A stretch of DNA of 64,000 bases from JAFKFI01 sp963795435 (GTDB lineage Bacteria; Pseudomonadota; Alphaproteobacteria; Acetobacterales; Acetobacteraceae). The translations under genes and the position numbers were made by a program. Shown here piece after piece: positions 29,432 to 38,068 of the stretch (the first letter of the stretch is position 1; every line of letters starts with the position of its first letter). The notes beneath the pieces were generated by a model that saw only the letters and a program-made list of their open reading frames with translations, made no database searches and had not been told where the DNA came from. Where the stretch lies: NCBI GenBank assembly GCA_963795435.1, contig CAWCHV010000007.1:2294001-2358000 (forward strand), read 5' to 3'.

Positions 29432-30307
29432 TCAGCCCCGCAACACCTTGACCATCGTGCTGCCGAGTGCGGCCGGGCTGTCGGCGACGTGGACGCCGGC
29501 CGAGCGCATCGCGTCCATCTTGGCGGCGGCGGTATCCCGCCCGCCACTGATCACCGCGCCCGCATGGCCCATCCGGCGGCCGGGCGGCGCGGTGGCGCCG
29601 GCGATGAAGGCGACGATCGGCTTCTTCACTGGATTGCGCGCCAGGAACTCGGCGGCGTCGATCTCGCTCTGACCGCCGATCTCGCCGATCATGATGATCT
29701 GTCTAGTCTCGGGATCGGCGAGGAACATCTCCAGCACCTCGATGAAATCGGTCCCCTTCACCGGGTCGCCGCCGATGCCGACACAGGAGCTCTGCCCGAG
29801 CCCCGCCGCGGTGGTTTGCGCGACCGCCTCGTAGGTCAGCGTGCCGGAGCGCGACACGATGCCGACGGTGCCGCGCCGGTGGATGTGGCCGGGCATGATG
29901 CCGATCTTGCAGGCCTCGGGGGTGATGACGCCGGGGCAGTTCGGCCCGATCAGCCGCGACGCGGTGCCGTCCAGCGCGCGCTTGACGCGAACCATGTCGA
30001 GCACCGGGATGCCCTCGGTGATGCAGACAATGAGCGGAATGCCGGCGTCGGCCGCCTCGAGGATCGCGTCGGCGGCGAAGGGGGGCGGCACGTAGATGCC
30101 GGTCGCCGTGGCGCCGGTCGCCCGCACCGCCTCCCGCACCGTGTCGAACACCGGCAGATCGAGATGCCTGGCGCCGCCCTTGCCCGGCGTGACGCCGCCC
30201 ATGAGCTTGGTGCCGTAGGCGATCGCCTGCTCGGAGTGGAAGGTGCCCTGCGCTCCCGTGAAGCCCTGGGTGATGACGCGAGTGTTGGCGTCGACGAGAA
30301 TGGCCAT
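29432..30307 (-). CDS. sucD: Succinate-CoA ligase alpha subunit
   Basis: 291 residues. CoA-binding N-terminus with VITQGFTGAQGTFHSEQA; ligase motif GPNCPGVITPEACKIGIMPG; and the phosphorylated His248 in RRMGHAGAVISGGRDTA. With SucC it makes ATP or GTP from succinyl-CoA. The ATG at 30305-30307 lies 1 bp after the sucC stop, so the two are coupled. Confidence 0.97.
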   Translation of the reverse strand: MAILVDANTRVITQGFTGAQGTFHSEQAIAYGTKLMGGVTPGKGGARHLDLPVFDTVREAVRATGATATGIYVPPPFAADAILEAADAGIPLIVCITEGIPVLDMVRVKRALDGTASRLIGPNCPGVITPEACKIGIMPGHIHRRGTVGIVSRSGTLTYEAVAQTTAAGLGQSSCVGIGGDPVKGTDFIEVLEMFLADPETRQIIMIGEIGGQSEIDAAEFLARNPVKKPIVAFIAGATAPPGRRMGHAGAVISGGRDTAAAKMDAMRSAGVHVADSPAALGSTMVKVLRG

Positions 30308-30308
30308 G

Positions 30309-31505
30309 TCAGGCGGCCTCCTGCACGGCTTTCACCACTTTCCGCGCGGCGTCGGCGAGGTTGTCGGCGGCGATGATCGGCAGGCCGGACTTCGCCATGA
30401 TCTCCTTGCCGAGCTCGACGTTGGTGCCCTCCAGCCGCACCACCAGCGGCACGCCGAGCGAGACCTCGCGCGCCGCCGCCACCACGCCCTCGGCGATCAC
30501 GTCGCAGCGCATGATGCCGCCGAAGATGTTCACCAGGATGCCCTCGACGTTGGGGTCGGAGAGGATGATCTTGAACGCCGCCGTCACCCGCTCCTTGGTG
30601 GCGCCGCCGCCGACGTCCAGGAAGTTCGCCGGTGATGCGCCATACAGCTTGATGATGTCCATCGTCGCCATCGCCAGACCGGCACCGTTGACCATGCAGC
30701 CGATCGTGCCGTCGAGCGTCACGTAATTCAGCGCGTGCTTGGCGGCCTCCAGCTCCTTGGGGTCCTCCTCCGACTCGTCGCGCAGCTTTTCCAGCTCGGG
30801 ATGGCGGTACAGGGCGTTGTCGTCGAAACTCACCTTGGCATCGAGCGCCACCACGCCGCCCGCCGCCGTCACCACCAGCGGGTTGATCTCGATGATTGCG
30901 CCGTCGAGCGCGACGAACGCCTGGTAGAGCGCCAGCACGAAGCGGGTGAACACTCCGACCTGCGAGCCCGCGAGGCCGAGCCCCTCGGCAAGCACGCGGG
31001 CGTGAAAGGCAGAGACGCCAGAGGCCGGATCGATCGCCAGGCGCATGATCTTCTCGGGGTGGCGCTCCGCCACCTCCTCGATCTCAACGCCGCCCTCGGT
31101 CGAGGCGACGATGGTGATGCGGGAGGTCGCGCGGTCCACCAGCAGAGAGAGATAGAGTTCGCGCGCGATGTCGCAGCTGGCTTCGACGTAGACCCGGTTC
31201 ACCTTGCGTCCGGCCGGGCCGGTCTGCTTGGTGACCAGCGTGTGGCCGAGCATCGCCTCGGCCGCCACCCGCGCCTCCTCCGGCGACTTCGCCAGCCGCA
31301 CGCCGCCCTTCCCGGAGGGATCGTCGGCGAAATGGCCTGCGCCGCGGCCGCCGGCATGGATTTGCGATTTTACCACGATAACCGGACCCGGCAGCTTGCG
31401 CGCGGCGGCCTCGGCCTCCTCCGGGGTCCAGGCGACGTGTCCGTCGAGCACGGCGACCCCGTATTTCTTGAGCAATTCCTTCGCCTGGTACTCGTGGATG
31501 TTCAT
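30309..31505 (-). CDS. sucC: Succinate-CoA ligase beta subunit
   Basis: 398 residues. N-terminal ATP-grasp domain (MNIHEYQAKELLKKYGVAVL, VVKSQIHAGGRGAGHFADDP) and C-terminal ligase domain (NGAGLAMATMDIIKLYGASP, DVGGGATKERVTAAFKIIL, FGGIMRCDVIAEGVVAA). It provides nucleotide binding in the succinyl-CoA ligase complex. It lies 54 bp after a 74-residue protein gene and is read toward sucD, sucA and sucB. Confidence 0.97.
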   Translation of the reverse strand: MNIHEYQAKELLKKYGVAVLDGHVAWTPEEAEAAARKLPGPVIVVKSQIHAGGRGAGHFADDPSGKGGVRLAKSPEEARVAAEAMLGHTLVTKQTGPAGRKVNRVYVEASCDIARELYLSLLVDRATSRITIVASTEGGVEIEEVAERHPEKIMRLAIDPASGVSAFHARVLAEGLGLAGSQVGVFTRFVLALYQAFVALDGAIIEINPLVVTAAGGVVALDAKVSFDDNALYRHPELEKLRDESEEDPKELEAAKHALNYVTLDGTIGCMVNGAGLAMATMDIIKLYGASPANFLDVGGGATKERVTAAFKIILSDPNVEGILVNIFGGIMRCDVIAEGVVAAAREVSLGVPLVVRLEGTNVELGKEIMAKSGLPIIAADNLADAARKVVKAVQEAA

Positions 31506-31559
31506 CGCATCATTGCCCTTCCGTCCGGCAGACGAGACCCAAGCTGGCTCTCCAGGCTG

Positions 31560-31784
31560 TTACGGCGTCTTTTCCTCGAGCGCGCGCACCCGGTTGGCCA
31601 GCCGAGCGTGCTGCGAGTGCATCGCTCGTACCTCGGTGAGCAGCGCTGTCAGGGTGGCATCTTGGCGCAGCACGATCGAGGTGAGCACGTTCAGGTCTTC
31701 GCGCACGCCGCCCAGCTCGGTCAGAATCTGGTGCTGCTGGCGGGCGATGAAGGCAAGGTCGGGCGCTTCCCCGAAGTCGCTCAC
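31560..31784 (-). CDS. Small coiled-coil protein between mdh and sucC
   Basis: 74 residues starting at GTG (31782-31784), directly after the mdh stop codon with no gap. The sequence (LAFIARQQHQILTELGGVREDLNVL..., ending RLANRVRALEEKTP) is one long amphipathic helix with heptad-like Leu/Ile spacing, likely a coiled coil. No membrane segment. I do not recognise it. Its placement and lack of gap suggest real translation coupling to mdh. It is of the same general kind as the coiled-coil gene that follows sucB. Confidence 0.6.
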   Translation of the reverse strand: MSDFGEAPDLAFIARQQHQILTELGGVREDLNVLTSIVLRQDATLTALLTEVRAMHSQHARLANRVRALEEKTP

Positions 31785-32738
31785 CTAACCCACCAACTTT
31801 CTCGATGCGTCGATCAGCTCCCTCACCGCGTCGCAGGATTTGGTGAACGCGGCCTTCTCCGCCTCGTTCAGCTCGATCTCGACGATCCGCTCGACGCCAC
31901 TCGCGCCGATCACCACGGGGACGCCGACATAAAGGTCCTTGATGCCGTACTGGCCGCTCAGCATCGCGGCGCACGGCAGCACGCGCTTCTTGTCGCGGAG
32001 ATAGCTCTCGGCCATCGCGATGGCGGATGCGGCCGGGGCGTAGAACGCGCTGCCGCGCTCCAGCAGCTTGACGATCTCGCCGCCGCCATTGGCGGTACGG
32101 CTGACGATCGCGTCGATCTTGGCTTGTGTGGTCCAGCCCATCTTCACCAGATCGGGGACCGGGATGCCGGCCACGGTGGAGTAGCGGGTCAGCGGCACCA
32201 TGCTGTCGCCGTGGCCGCCGAGCACGAAGGCGGTCACGTCCTCGACCGAGACGCCGAACTCATGGGCGAGGAACAGGCGGAAGCGCGAGCTGTCGAGCAC
32301 GCCCGCCATTCCGACCACCTTGTTCGCGGGCAGGCCGGATTTCTGCTGCATCACCCAGACCATGGCGTCGAGCGGATTGGTGATGACGATGACAAAGGCG
32401 TCCGGGCAGTGCGTCTTGATGCCGTTCGCCACCTCGGCGATCACGCCCGCGTTCTTGCCGATGAGGTCGTCCCGCGACATGCCCGGCTTGCGCGGGAAAC
32501 CGGCGGTGACGATCACCACGTCCGCGTCCTTGATCGCCGCGTAGTCGGAGCCGCCGGTCATCAGCGCGTCGAACCCGTCCACCGGTCCGGACTGCATGAG
32601 GTCGAGCGCCTTGCCGGCGGCGACCCCGCCGAACACGTCGAACAGGACGACGTCGCCCAGCTCCTTGAGGCCGATCAGATGGGCAAGCGTGCCGCCGATA
32701 TTGCCGGCGCCGACCAGGGCGATCTTGTTGCGAGCCAT
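31785..32738 (-). CDS. mdh: Malate dehydrogenase
   Basis: 317 residues of the LDH-like MDH type. NAD-binding IALVGAGNIGGTLAHLIG; substrate Arg in TAGFPRKPGMSRDDL; NPLDAMVWVMQQKSG; and the catalytic His in LGGHGDSMVPLTRYST. It oxidises malate to oxaloacetate. It is the first gene of the TCA cluster that runs down to lpdA, so the promoter for the cluster is probably in the 114 bp between it and the SNase-like gene. Confidence 0.97.
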   Translation of the reverse strand: MARNKIALVGAGNIGGTLAHLIGLKELGDVVLFDVFGGVAAGKALDLMQSGPVDGFDALMTGGSDYAAIKDADVVIVTAGFPRKPGMSRDDLIGKNAGVIAEVANGIKTHCPDAFVIVITNPLDAMVWVMQQKSGLPANKVVGMAGVLDSSRFRLFLAHEFGVSVEDVTAFVLGGHGDSMVPLTRYSTVAGIPVPDLVKMGWTTQAKIDAIVSRTANGGGEIVKLLERGSAFYAPAASAIAMAESYLRDKKRVLPCAAMLSGQYGIKDLYVGVPVVIGASGVERIVEIELNEAEKAAFTKSCDAVRELIDASRKLVG

Positions 32739-32852
32739 GAAGTTTCCTTGCCGGGCGGGAGGGCTGTGCGATGCGGCCCGCCAAGCGTCCGACCGCCTGG
32801 AAGGCGCCGTAGCTAACCCGGAACGCGGCGGTGCGGCAAGCCGGCCAGCCAG

Positions 32853-34706
32853 TCAGTGCTTGCCGGAAACGGACTTGGCGGGAGGCGCCGCGTGCGCCGC
32901 CGGCATGGCTGCGGGATGCGCTCCGCCCATCGCCGACATCCCGCCCACATGCGCCCCGCCCATCGCCGGCATCCCGCCGACATGCGACCCGCCCGTCCCT
33001 GGCGCCATGCCGCCGGGTCGAGCGGCCGCGACGCCCGGCGTCGCGCCGCCCGGATGGCCGGTCATGCCGGGCGCCATGCCGCCGGGGTGGCCGGCGGCGA
33101 AGCCGGTGGGGACCGCGCCCGGATGCATCCCGCCGCCGGGGACGCCGCCGGCACGGATACCCGGCTCGCCGTGAAAGCCGGGAGCGCCTCCGTGCAAGCC
33201 GGGTTCGCCGTGGAAGCCGGGTTCGCCGTGAAAGCCGGGTTCGCCGTGAAAGCCGGCGGTGCCTCCGTGAAAGCCGGGTTCGCCGTGAAAGCCGGGTTCG
33301 CCGTGAAAGCCGGGGGCGCCTCCGTGGAAGCCGGGCTCGCCGTGAAAACCCGCCTCGCCACGGAATCCCGGTTGGCCGTGGAAGCCCGGATGGCCCCATT
33401 CCGCATCGCCGTGATAGCCGCCCGGCCGGAACGCCGCTTCGTGCCATCCGCGCAACCCACGTCCCTCCGGGTGAAAATGCTCGAGATGCGCGCGGTAGCG
33501 ATCGGGCGCGCCGTGCCAATGGTGCCAGTGATCGTAATAACCCCAGCCCAGCGCCCCGCCATACGCCAGGAACACCGTCTCCCCGGCGATCACCGCCGCC
33601 GGCTCGCCGCCGATATAGCTGATCCCCTCGCCCTCGTCGCCCGCCGCGAGCATGTAGACCGGATCGCTCGGAACCGCCGAGGCAAAGGCCACGACCTCGC
33701 TGCGGGGCGCGTTGCGCCAGATCCCGCGCCCGTTCTCCATCGCCTCGCGCTGCTGTACCCGGTAGCTGTCGGGCGCGTCGGGCGCGATCCTGGCCGCGCC
33801 GTTCACCAGCGCGACCTTGGCCACGTCCGTGCCGTCCGGCAGCAGGCACACATAGCGATTGGCGTAGCCCTGCGGATCGCATGTCACGCTGTCGCCGCTC
33901 GCCGCGATGTAACCCTGCAGCTCGCGCGCATAGGGCTGCGCGACGCCCTCGACCCCGGCCATCAGGTAGACCTCGCCGCCGCCGGCAACCAGGGTGGCCG
34001 TGTCGCGCAGGCCGGGATGCGCCAGCGTCACCGGTGGCGGCGGCAGGCTGGCCCACACGCCGCGGCGCGCCGTCATCGCCGCGGCTTCCTGCTGTTGGTA
34101 GAGCTCGGGCGAGTCAGCCCGCGTCCGGGCCGCGCCGTTCACCAGCGCGGCGAGCGCGACATCGGTGCCATCGGGCAGCACGCAGGCGAATTCCGCACTG
34201 CCTTGCGGATGGCAGATCGCGCGGTCGCCGGCGGCGTCGAGGTATTTCTGCATCCCGGCAGCCGCCTCGCCCGACTGGCCGACAATGCCGAACAGCGCGA
34301 TCACCCGGTCGTGCGAGACCAGCCGCGCCGTGTCGACCACCTTGAGCTCATCGAACGAGACCGGCTCGGCCGATGCTTGCGACGACGACGCGGATGCTTT
34401 CGGCGCGATAAGCTCGATCTCAGCGGAACTCGGCGGCACCCCCGCGTTTGCCGGCCGCGCGGCGGCCGGAGCGGTCGGCGCCGTGGCTGCCTGGGGCGCC
34501 GGCGCAACCGAGGAGGAGGGCGCTGGCGCGCTCGACGGCGGTGACGGGCTGGCGGACAGATCCAGGCTTCCGGGCTGCGGCGTCTGGGGCGCGTCCATGT
34601 CGAGCGATTGGGCGAAAACGGCCGGTGCCGCGATACCGAACAGGAAGCTGACGCCGCAAGCCGCTCCCAAGCATCGGCGCCAGCCTCCATATCGCGCGAC
34701 CGGCAT
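32853..34706 (-). CDS. Secreted protein with two SNase-like domains and a Gly/His-rich collagen-like repeat
   Basis: 617 residues. Residues 1-32 are a signal peptide (GVSFLFGIAAPAVFAQ). A Pro/Ala/Ser linker follows. Residues ~122-219 and ~235-331 are two SNase-fold (thermonuclease-like) repeats that share the order ...YLDAAGD.AICHPQGS..F.CVLPDGTDVA..ALVNGAAR... and end in a GVW/GIW motif. Between residues ~430 and 515 the four-residue unit GFHG occurs ten times, mostly as GFHGEP, and a Met/Gly/His-rich tail closes the protein. The key acidic and arginine residues of true nucleases are not obvious, so it may not cut DNA. The start chosen is the ATG at 34704-34706 just before the signal peptide. 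The His-rich tail could bind metals; that is inference. Confidence 0.7.
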   Translation of the reverse strand: MPVARYGGWRRCLGAACGVSFLFGIAAPAVFAQSLDMDAPQTPQPGSLDLSASPSPPSSAPAPSSSVAPAPQAATAPTAPAAARPANAGVPPSSAEIELIAPKASASSSQASAEPVSFDELKVVDTARLVSHDRVIALFGIVGQSGEAAAGMQKYLDAAGDRAICHPQGSAEFACVLPDGTDVALAALVNGAARTRADSPELYQQQEAAAMTARRGVWASLPPPPVTLAHPGLRDTATLVAGGGEVYLMAGVEGVAQPYARELQGYIAASGDSVTCDPQGYANRYVCLLPDGTDVAKVALVNGAARIAPDAPDSYRVQQREAMENGRGIWRNAPRSEVVAFASAVPSDPVYMLAAGDEGEGISYIGGEPAAVIAGETVFLAYGGALGWGYYDHWHHWHGAPDRYRAHLEHFHPEGRGLRGWHEAAFRPGGYHGDAEWGHPGFHGQPGFRGEAGFHGEPGFHGGAPGFHGEPGFHGEPGFHGGTAGFHGEPGFHGEPGFHGEPGLHGGAPGFHGEPGIRAGGVPGGGMHPGAVPTGFAAGHPGGMAPGMTGHPGGATPGVAAARPGGMAPGTGGSHVGGMPAMGGAHVGGMSAMGGAHPAAMPAAHAAPPAKSVSGKH

Positions 34707-34780
34707 GGGAAATGCTCCTTGCTTTGCGGCTGCGCTTTGCGGCTGCGCTTTGCGGCTGCCCGTTGCCTGACCCCGGCCGG

Positions 34781-35437
34781 CTACTGCGATCTGGCCGGCG
34801 CCACCCAGCCCGATGCGCCGCTCGCCGAGGCCGAGGCCGGCTGAGTGGCGGAGACCGGCGCCACCCAGCCGGCCGGCGCCGTCGGCGTCGCCGCGACCTG
34901 GTCCGAGGAAGGCTGCGCCACCGGATGCGACCGCGCCCTGGCGTGCGGCCGGCTGGAGGTCGGCGGGGGGTCGAGCGCATATTGCGGCGCGTATCCTGGA
35001 ACCTGGTTCCCCTTGCTGTACATGCACTGGGCGAACGCATTGTCGTATTGCTGCTGAATGCCCATCTGGGCGTTCTGCGCCACCGAGCCGCCGACCCCGG
35101 TGCCGCCCGCCACGCCGACGCCCGCGCCGATCGCGGCGCCCGCCCCGGCATCGCCGAACGCGGCCCCTGTCGCGGCGCCAAGGCCGGCGCCAAGCAGCGT
35201 CCCCACCACGGTGGCGCCCACCGCCTGATTGTTGGCAACGTCAGCCTGGCCCTTGACCTGGTCGTTGGCGAAATATTTGCAGGTCGATTGGTCCGAGACG
35301 AATGTGTCGAAGCTCTTGCCCGGTCCGGGCATCACCTGCACGGTCGGCCCGAACGGGGTCTGGGCACAGCCCGCGAGCCCGAGGGAAAACGCTGTCGCGG
35401 CGAGAAAAATCGGCTTGCGAGTGGACGACCTGACCAT
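34781..35437 (-). CDS. Glycine-zipper lipoprotein
   Basis: 218 residues from the ATG at 35435-35437 (an in-frame start also exists at 35482). The N-terminus ends in the lipobox LAGC, so the mature protein is lipid-anchored. The middle has a long Gly/Ala run with GxxxG spacing (GTLLGAGLGAATGAAFGDAG, GAAIGAGVGVAGGTG), typical of glycine-zipper families that insert in or span a membrane. The C-terminal part is Pro/Ala/Ser-rich with two similar GWVAP units. Cys residues at STCKYF and FAQCMY may pair. The function is unknown. The upstream region is AT-rich (35455-35515), probably its promoter. Confidence 0.75.
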   Translation of the reverse strand: MVRSSTRKPIFLAATAFSLGLAGCAQTPFGPTVQVMPGPGKSFDTFVSDQSTCKYFANDQVKGQADVANNQAVGATVVGTLLGAGLGAATGAAFGDAGAGAAIGAGVGVAGGTGVGGSVAQNAQMGIQQQYDNAFAQCMYSKGNQVPGYAPQYALDPPPTSSRPHARARSHPVAQPSSDQVAATPTAPAGWVAPVSATQPASASASGASGWVAPARSQ

Positions 35438-35554
35438 CGTCGATGACCCCCCAAATCGATTTGAAGAGGCATCTTTAACCATTCGTTCACATTTAGCAAG
35501 CTCGAAACGATAAAAGACCGCCCGCGCATTAAATGCCGCCGCCGCAACGCCGTC

Positions 35555-36712
35555 TCACGTCAGATGCGCGAGCGCCAGCCAGTCCTGGCTCTGCATCTCC
35601 TCGAGGCGGGAGGCGGTGCGCTCGAACATCTGCGCGTTCTTGCCGCGCTGATAGAGCTGGTCCGGCAGCGCGGCGGCGGAAGCCAACAGCTTCACCCGGT
35701 GGTCGTACAGCGTGTCGATGAGCACGATGAAGCGGCGCGCCTCGTCGTAATTGTCCGGCGAAAGGCGCGGGATGGCGTCGAGAATGAGCGTGTGGAAATG
35801 CGTCGCCAATGCGAGGTAGTCGCCCGCGCCGAGCGGTTGGCCGCAAAGCGCGTCAAAGTCGAACCGCGCCACGCCCTCGGCGGCCAACGGCACCTCCAAC
35901 GTGCGGCCCATCACCGTCAGCCGCTCGCTGTGCGGCGTTGCGTGGCCGGTCAGATCGGCAAAGGCGAGATCGAGCGCGCGCTCGGCCCGGGCGTCGGCGG
36001 GGACGTGCCAGGTCGGCATCCCACGCAGCCGCGCCCGCCGGAAATCCCGCCCAGCCTCCAGCAGAAGCACGTCGAGCCGCTGCTTGATGAGCGCTATGAA
36101 CGGCAGGAAGGCGTCGCGGCCGGGCTGGCCCTTGAACAGGTCGTCCGGCCGCGTGTTGGAGGTCGCGACCACCACGACCGAGCGGTCGAACAGCGCTTGG
36201 AACAGTCTTCCCAAGATCATCGCGTCGGCGATGTCGTTGACCTGGAACTCGTCGAAGCAGAGCAGCGCCGCCCCGGTCGCGATGGCGTCCGCGAGCGGCG
36301 GGATCGGGTCGTCGCCGCCGGAGTTGGCGCGCTTCCAGGCGTGGATGCGCGCGTGCGCGTCCTGCATGAAGCGATGGAAATGAATGCGCTTTTTCCGCGC
36401 CACGTCGGCGGACGCGAAGAACAGGTCCATCAGCATGGATTTGCCGCGCCCGACCTCGCCCACGAGGTAGAGCCCGTTCAGCCGGTCCTCGCCTGCCTCG
36501 TCGACCGGCTTGCGCCGCAGCAGGCGGGAGAGGAAGCCGTTCCCGTTCGCGCGGAGCGGCGGATCGTAGCCGCGCAGCTTCGCCCACAGATTCTGCAGCC
36601 GCTCCGCCGCGAGCGCCTGCGCCGGATCGGGCGCGAGTTCGCCCCGCGCGACGAGGTCACGATAGGCCGGCAGCGGTCCTTGCAGGACCGGATCGGGGGC
36701 AAGGCTGTCCAT
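35555..36712 (-). CDS. zapE: Cell division protein ZapE, AFG1-like ATPase
   Basis: 385 residues. Walker A GEVGRGKS at residues 85-92, Walker B in LLCFDEFQVNDIADAMIL and the sensor VVATSNTRPDDLFKGQPG are the AFG1/ZapE signature. N-terminal LQGPLPAYRDLVARGEL is also typical. In E. coli ZapE interacts with FtsZ during constriction; in mitochondria the relative AFG1 helps protein turnover. It is a stand-alone gene here, with its own upstream region next to a divergent small gene. Confidence 0.93.
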   Translation of the reverse strand: MDSLAPDPVLQGPLPAYRDLVARGELAPDPAQALAAERLQNLWAKLRGYDPPLRANGNGFLSRLLRRKPVDEAGEDRLNGLYLVGEVGRGKSMLMDLFFASADVARKKRIHFHRFMQDAHARIHAWKRANSGGDDPIPPLADAIATGAALLCFDEFQVNDIADAMILGRLFQALFDRSVVVVATSNTRPDDLFKGQPGRDAFLPFIALIKQRLDVLLLEAGRDFRRARLRGMPTWHVPADARAERALDLAFADLTGHATPHSERLTVMGRTLEVPLAAEGVARFDFDALCGQPLGAGDYLALATHFHTLILDAIPRLSPDNYDEARRFIVLIDTLYDHRVKLLASAAALPDQLYQRGKNAQMFERTASRLEEMQSQDWLALAHLT

Positions 36713-36804
36713 GATTGCCGCCGGACATAGCCCGAGATCGCGTCCGCATCAATGAAACGCGAGCTAACCCAAACCGCGCAATGGCTTATCCGTTTGTCTT
36801 GACC

Positions 36805-37065
36805 ATGAACATGAAAAACGCAAGCTCAACGATGAAGGTCGTGATGACCACGGCGGTTCTGGCGCTGGCTCCCGCGTTCATGGCGGGGGCGGCGGATTTG
36901 CCGCGGCCGAAGCAGCCGGCACTCCCATCCTGCGTCAACTCGCCCGTCGAGACCGGCCGAAACGGTTCTGCTTCCGGGCAGGCGGCCGGGGCTGACGAGA
37001 TACCCTGTCCCCAATTTCTCTCGACCACGACGATTGGGCGCAAACGGGCTCCCCAATGGACGTAG
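36805..37065 (+). CDS. Possible small secreted protein
   Basis: 86 codons from ATG at 36805 (an earlier in-frame ATG is at 36781). The N-terminus NASSTMKVVMTTAVLALA followed by PAFMAGAAD looks like a signal peptide with an AGA-AD cleavage site; the mature part is short and Pro/Ser-rich with Cys at LPSCVNSP and IPCPQF. No convincing ribosome site. A competing open frame lies on the other strand (36786-37088). Function unknown. Confidence 0.35.
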   Translation: MNMKNASSTMKVVMTTAVLALAPAFMAGAADLPRPKQPALPSCVNSPVETGRNGSASGQAAGADEIPCPQFLSTTTIGRKRAPQWT

Positions 37066-37109
37066 CGGGACGGACTGTCCTCGGGCACGCGGCACGAATG
37101 GGCTCAGGC

Positions 37110-37976
37110 TCAGAACTTCAGCCCGCCCGTCAGCGCCTCCATCAGCGCGCGGATGCGGGGCGTGCGGCGGGTATCCTGATGGACTGCGAGCCAGAGCTCC
37201 CGGCTGGGCGCCGGCCCCGGCACGTCGAGCGGGGTCAGCGATCGGCTGGTCGCCAAATTGTGCGGCAGGCAGGCAATACCCATGCCCGCCTCGGTCGCCG
37301 CCAGCTGCATCTCGGTGCCGACCGTCCGCAGCGCCACCGAGGCGCGCCCGGTCAGCGACGCGAACCAGATCATCTCGTTGGAGTTCGGCCCGCTCTCGAT
37401 CCGGCGGATGACGCTGTGCCCGGGCGCGCCCTTTGCGAGATCCGGCGTACCGGCCCGCGCCAGATAGTCGGCGCTGGCGTAGACGCCATACTCGATATCG
37501 GCGAGCTTGCGCGCGATTAGCTCGTTGCCCTGCGGCCGCTCGGGCCAGAGCGACAGATCGGCCTCGCGACGCGAGAGACTCAGGAGCCGCGTATCGGTGA
37601 GAATCTCGAGGGTGATATCGGGATAGCGCAGACGAAACGCCGCGAGGACCGGTGGCAGCACGCTGACCGCCAGCGCCTCCACCGTGGTCAGCCGCACCAC
37701 CCCTTCCAACCGCTCGTCGCGCCCGGCAACGGTGAGTTCCACGGCCAGCGCCTCCCGCTCCATGCGCTCGACATGCGCCAGCGCCGCCTGGCCGGCCGGG
37801 GTCAGCAGATAGCCGTTCGGGGTTTTTTGCAGCAGCCTGACCCCGGCGCGGGCCTCCAGCGTATCCAGCCGGCGACTCATCGTCGATTGGCGGACCCCGA
37901 GTTCGCGCGCCGCTCCCGACAGAGTGTGGCTGCGCGCGATGGCGAGGAAGGTGCGGAGATTGTCCCAATCGAGCAT
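37110..37976 (-). CDS. LysR-family transcriptional regulator
   Basis: 288 residues. The N-terminal winged helix is clear (NLRTFLAIARSHTLSGAARE, LGVRQSTMSRRLDTLEARAG), followed by the periplasmic-binding-like effector domain (DERLEGVVRLTTVEALAVSV, ITLEILTDTRLLSLSRREAD). The gene is divergent from the LLM oxidoreductase (92 bp between the starts), the usual arrangement when a LysR protein controls its neighbour. Confidence 0.92.
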   Translation of the reverse strand: MLDWDNLRTFLAIARSHTLSGAARELGVRQSTMSRRLDTLEARAGVRLLQKTPNGYLLTPAGQAALAHVERMEREALAVELTVAGRDERLEGVVRLTTVEALAVSVLPPVLAAFRLRYPDITLEILTDTRLLSLSRREADLSLWPERPQGNELIARKLADIEYGVYASADYLARAGTPDLAKGAPGHSVIRRIESGPNSNEMIWFASLTGRASVALRTVGTEMQLAATEAGMGIACLPHNLATSRSLTPLDVPGPAPSRELWLAVHQDTRRTPRIRALMEALTGGLKF

Positions 37977-38068
37977 GTGTCGTCCATGAAGCGTCTCGGC
38001 AGTCCCACAGGTTGAACTCCAGACGGGTGCGGCGCACCATCCCTGTTCAGGAATGGGAGGAGCGTGGA

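Noticed and set aside
33165..33410. Short tandem repeats that could suggest a CRISPR array
   Set aside because: They code for GFHG-type residues in frame in a secreted protein, have no unique spacers, and no cas genes are nearby.
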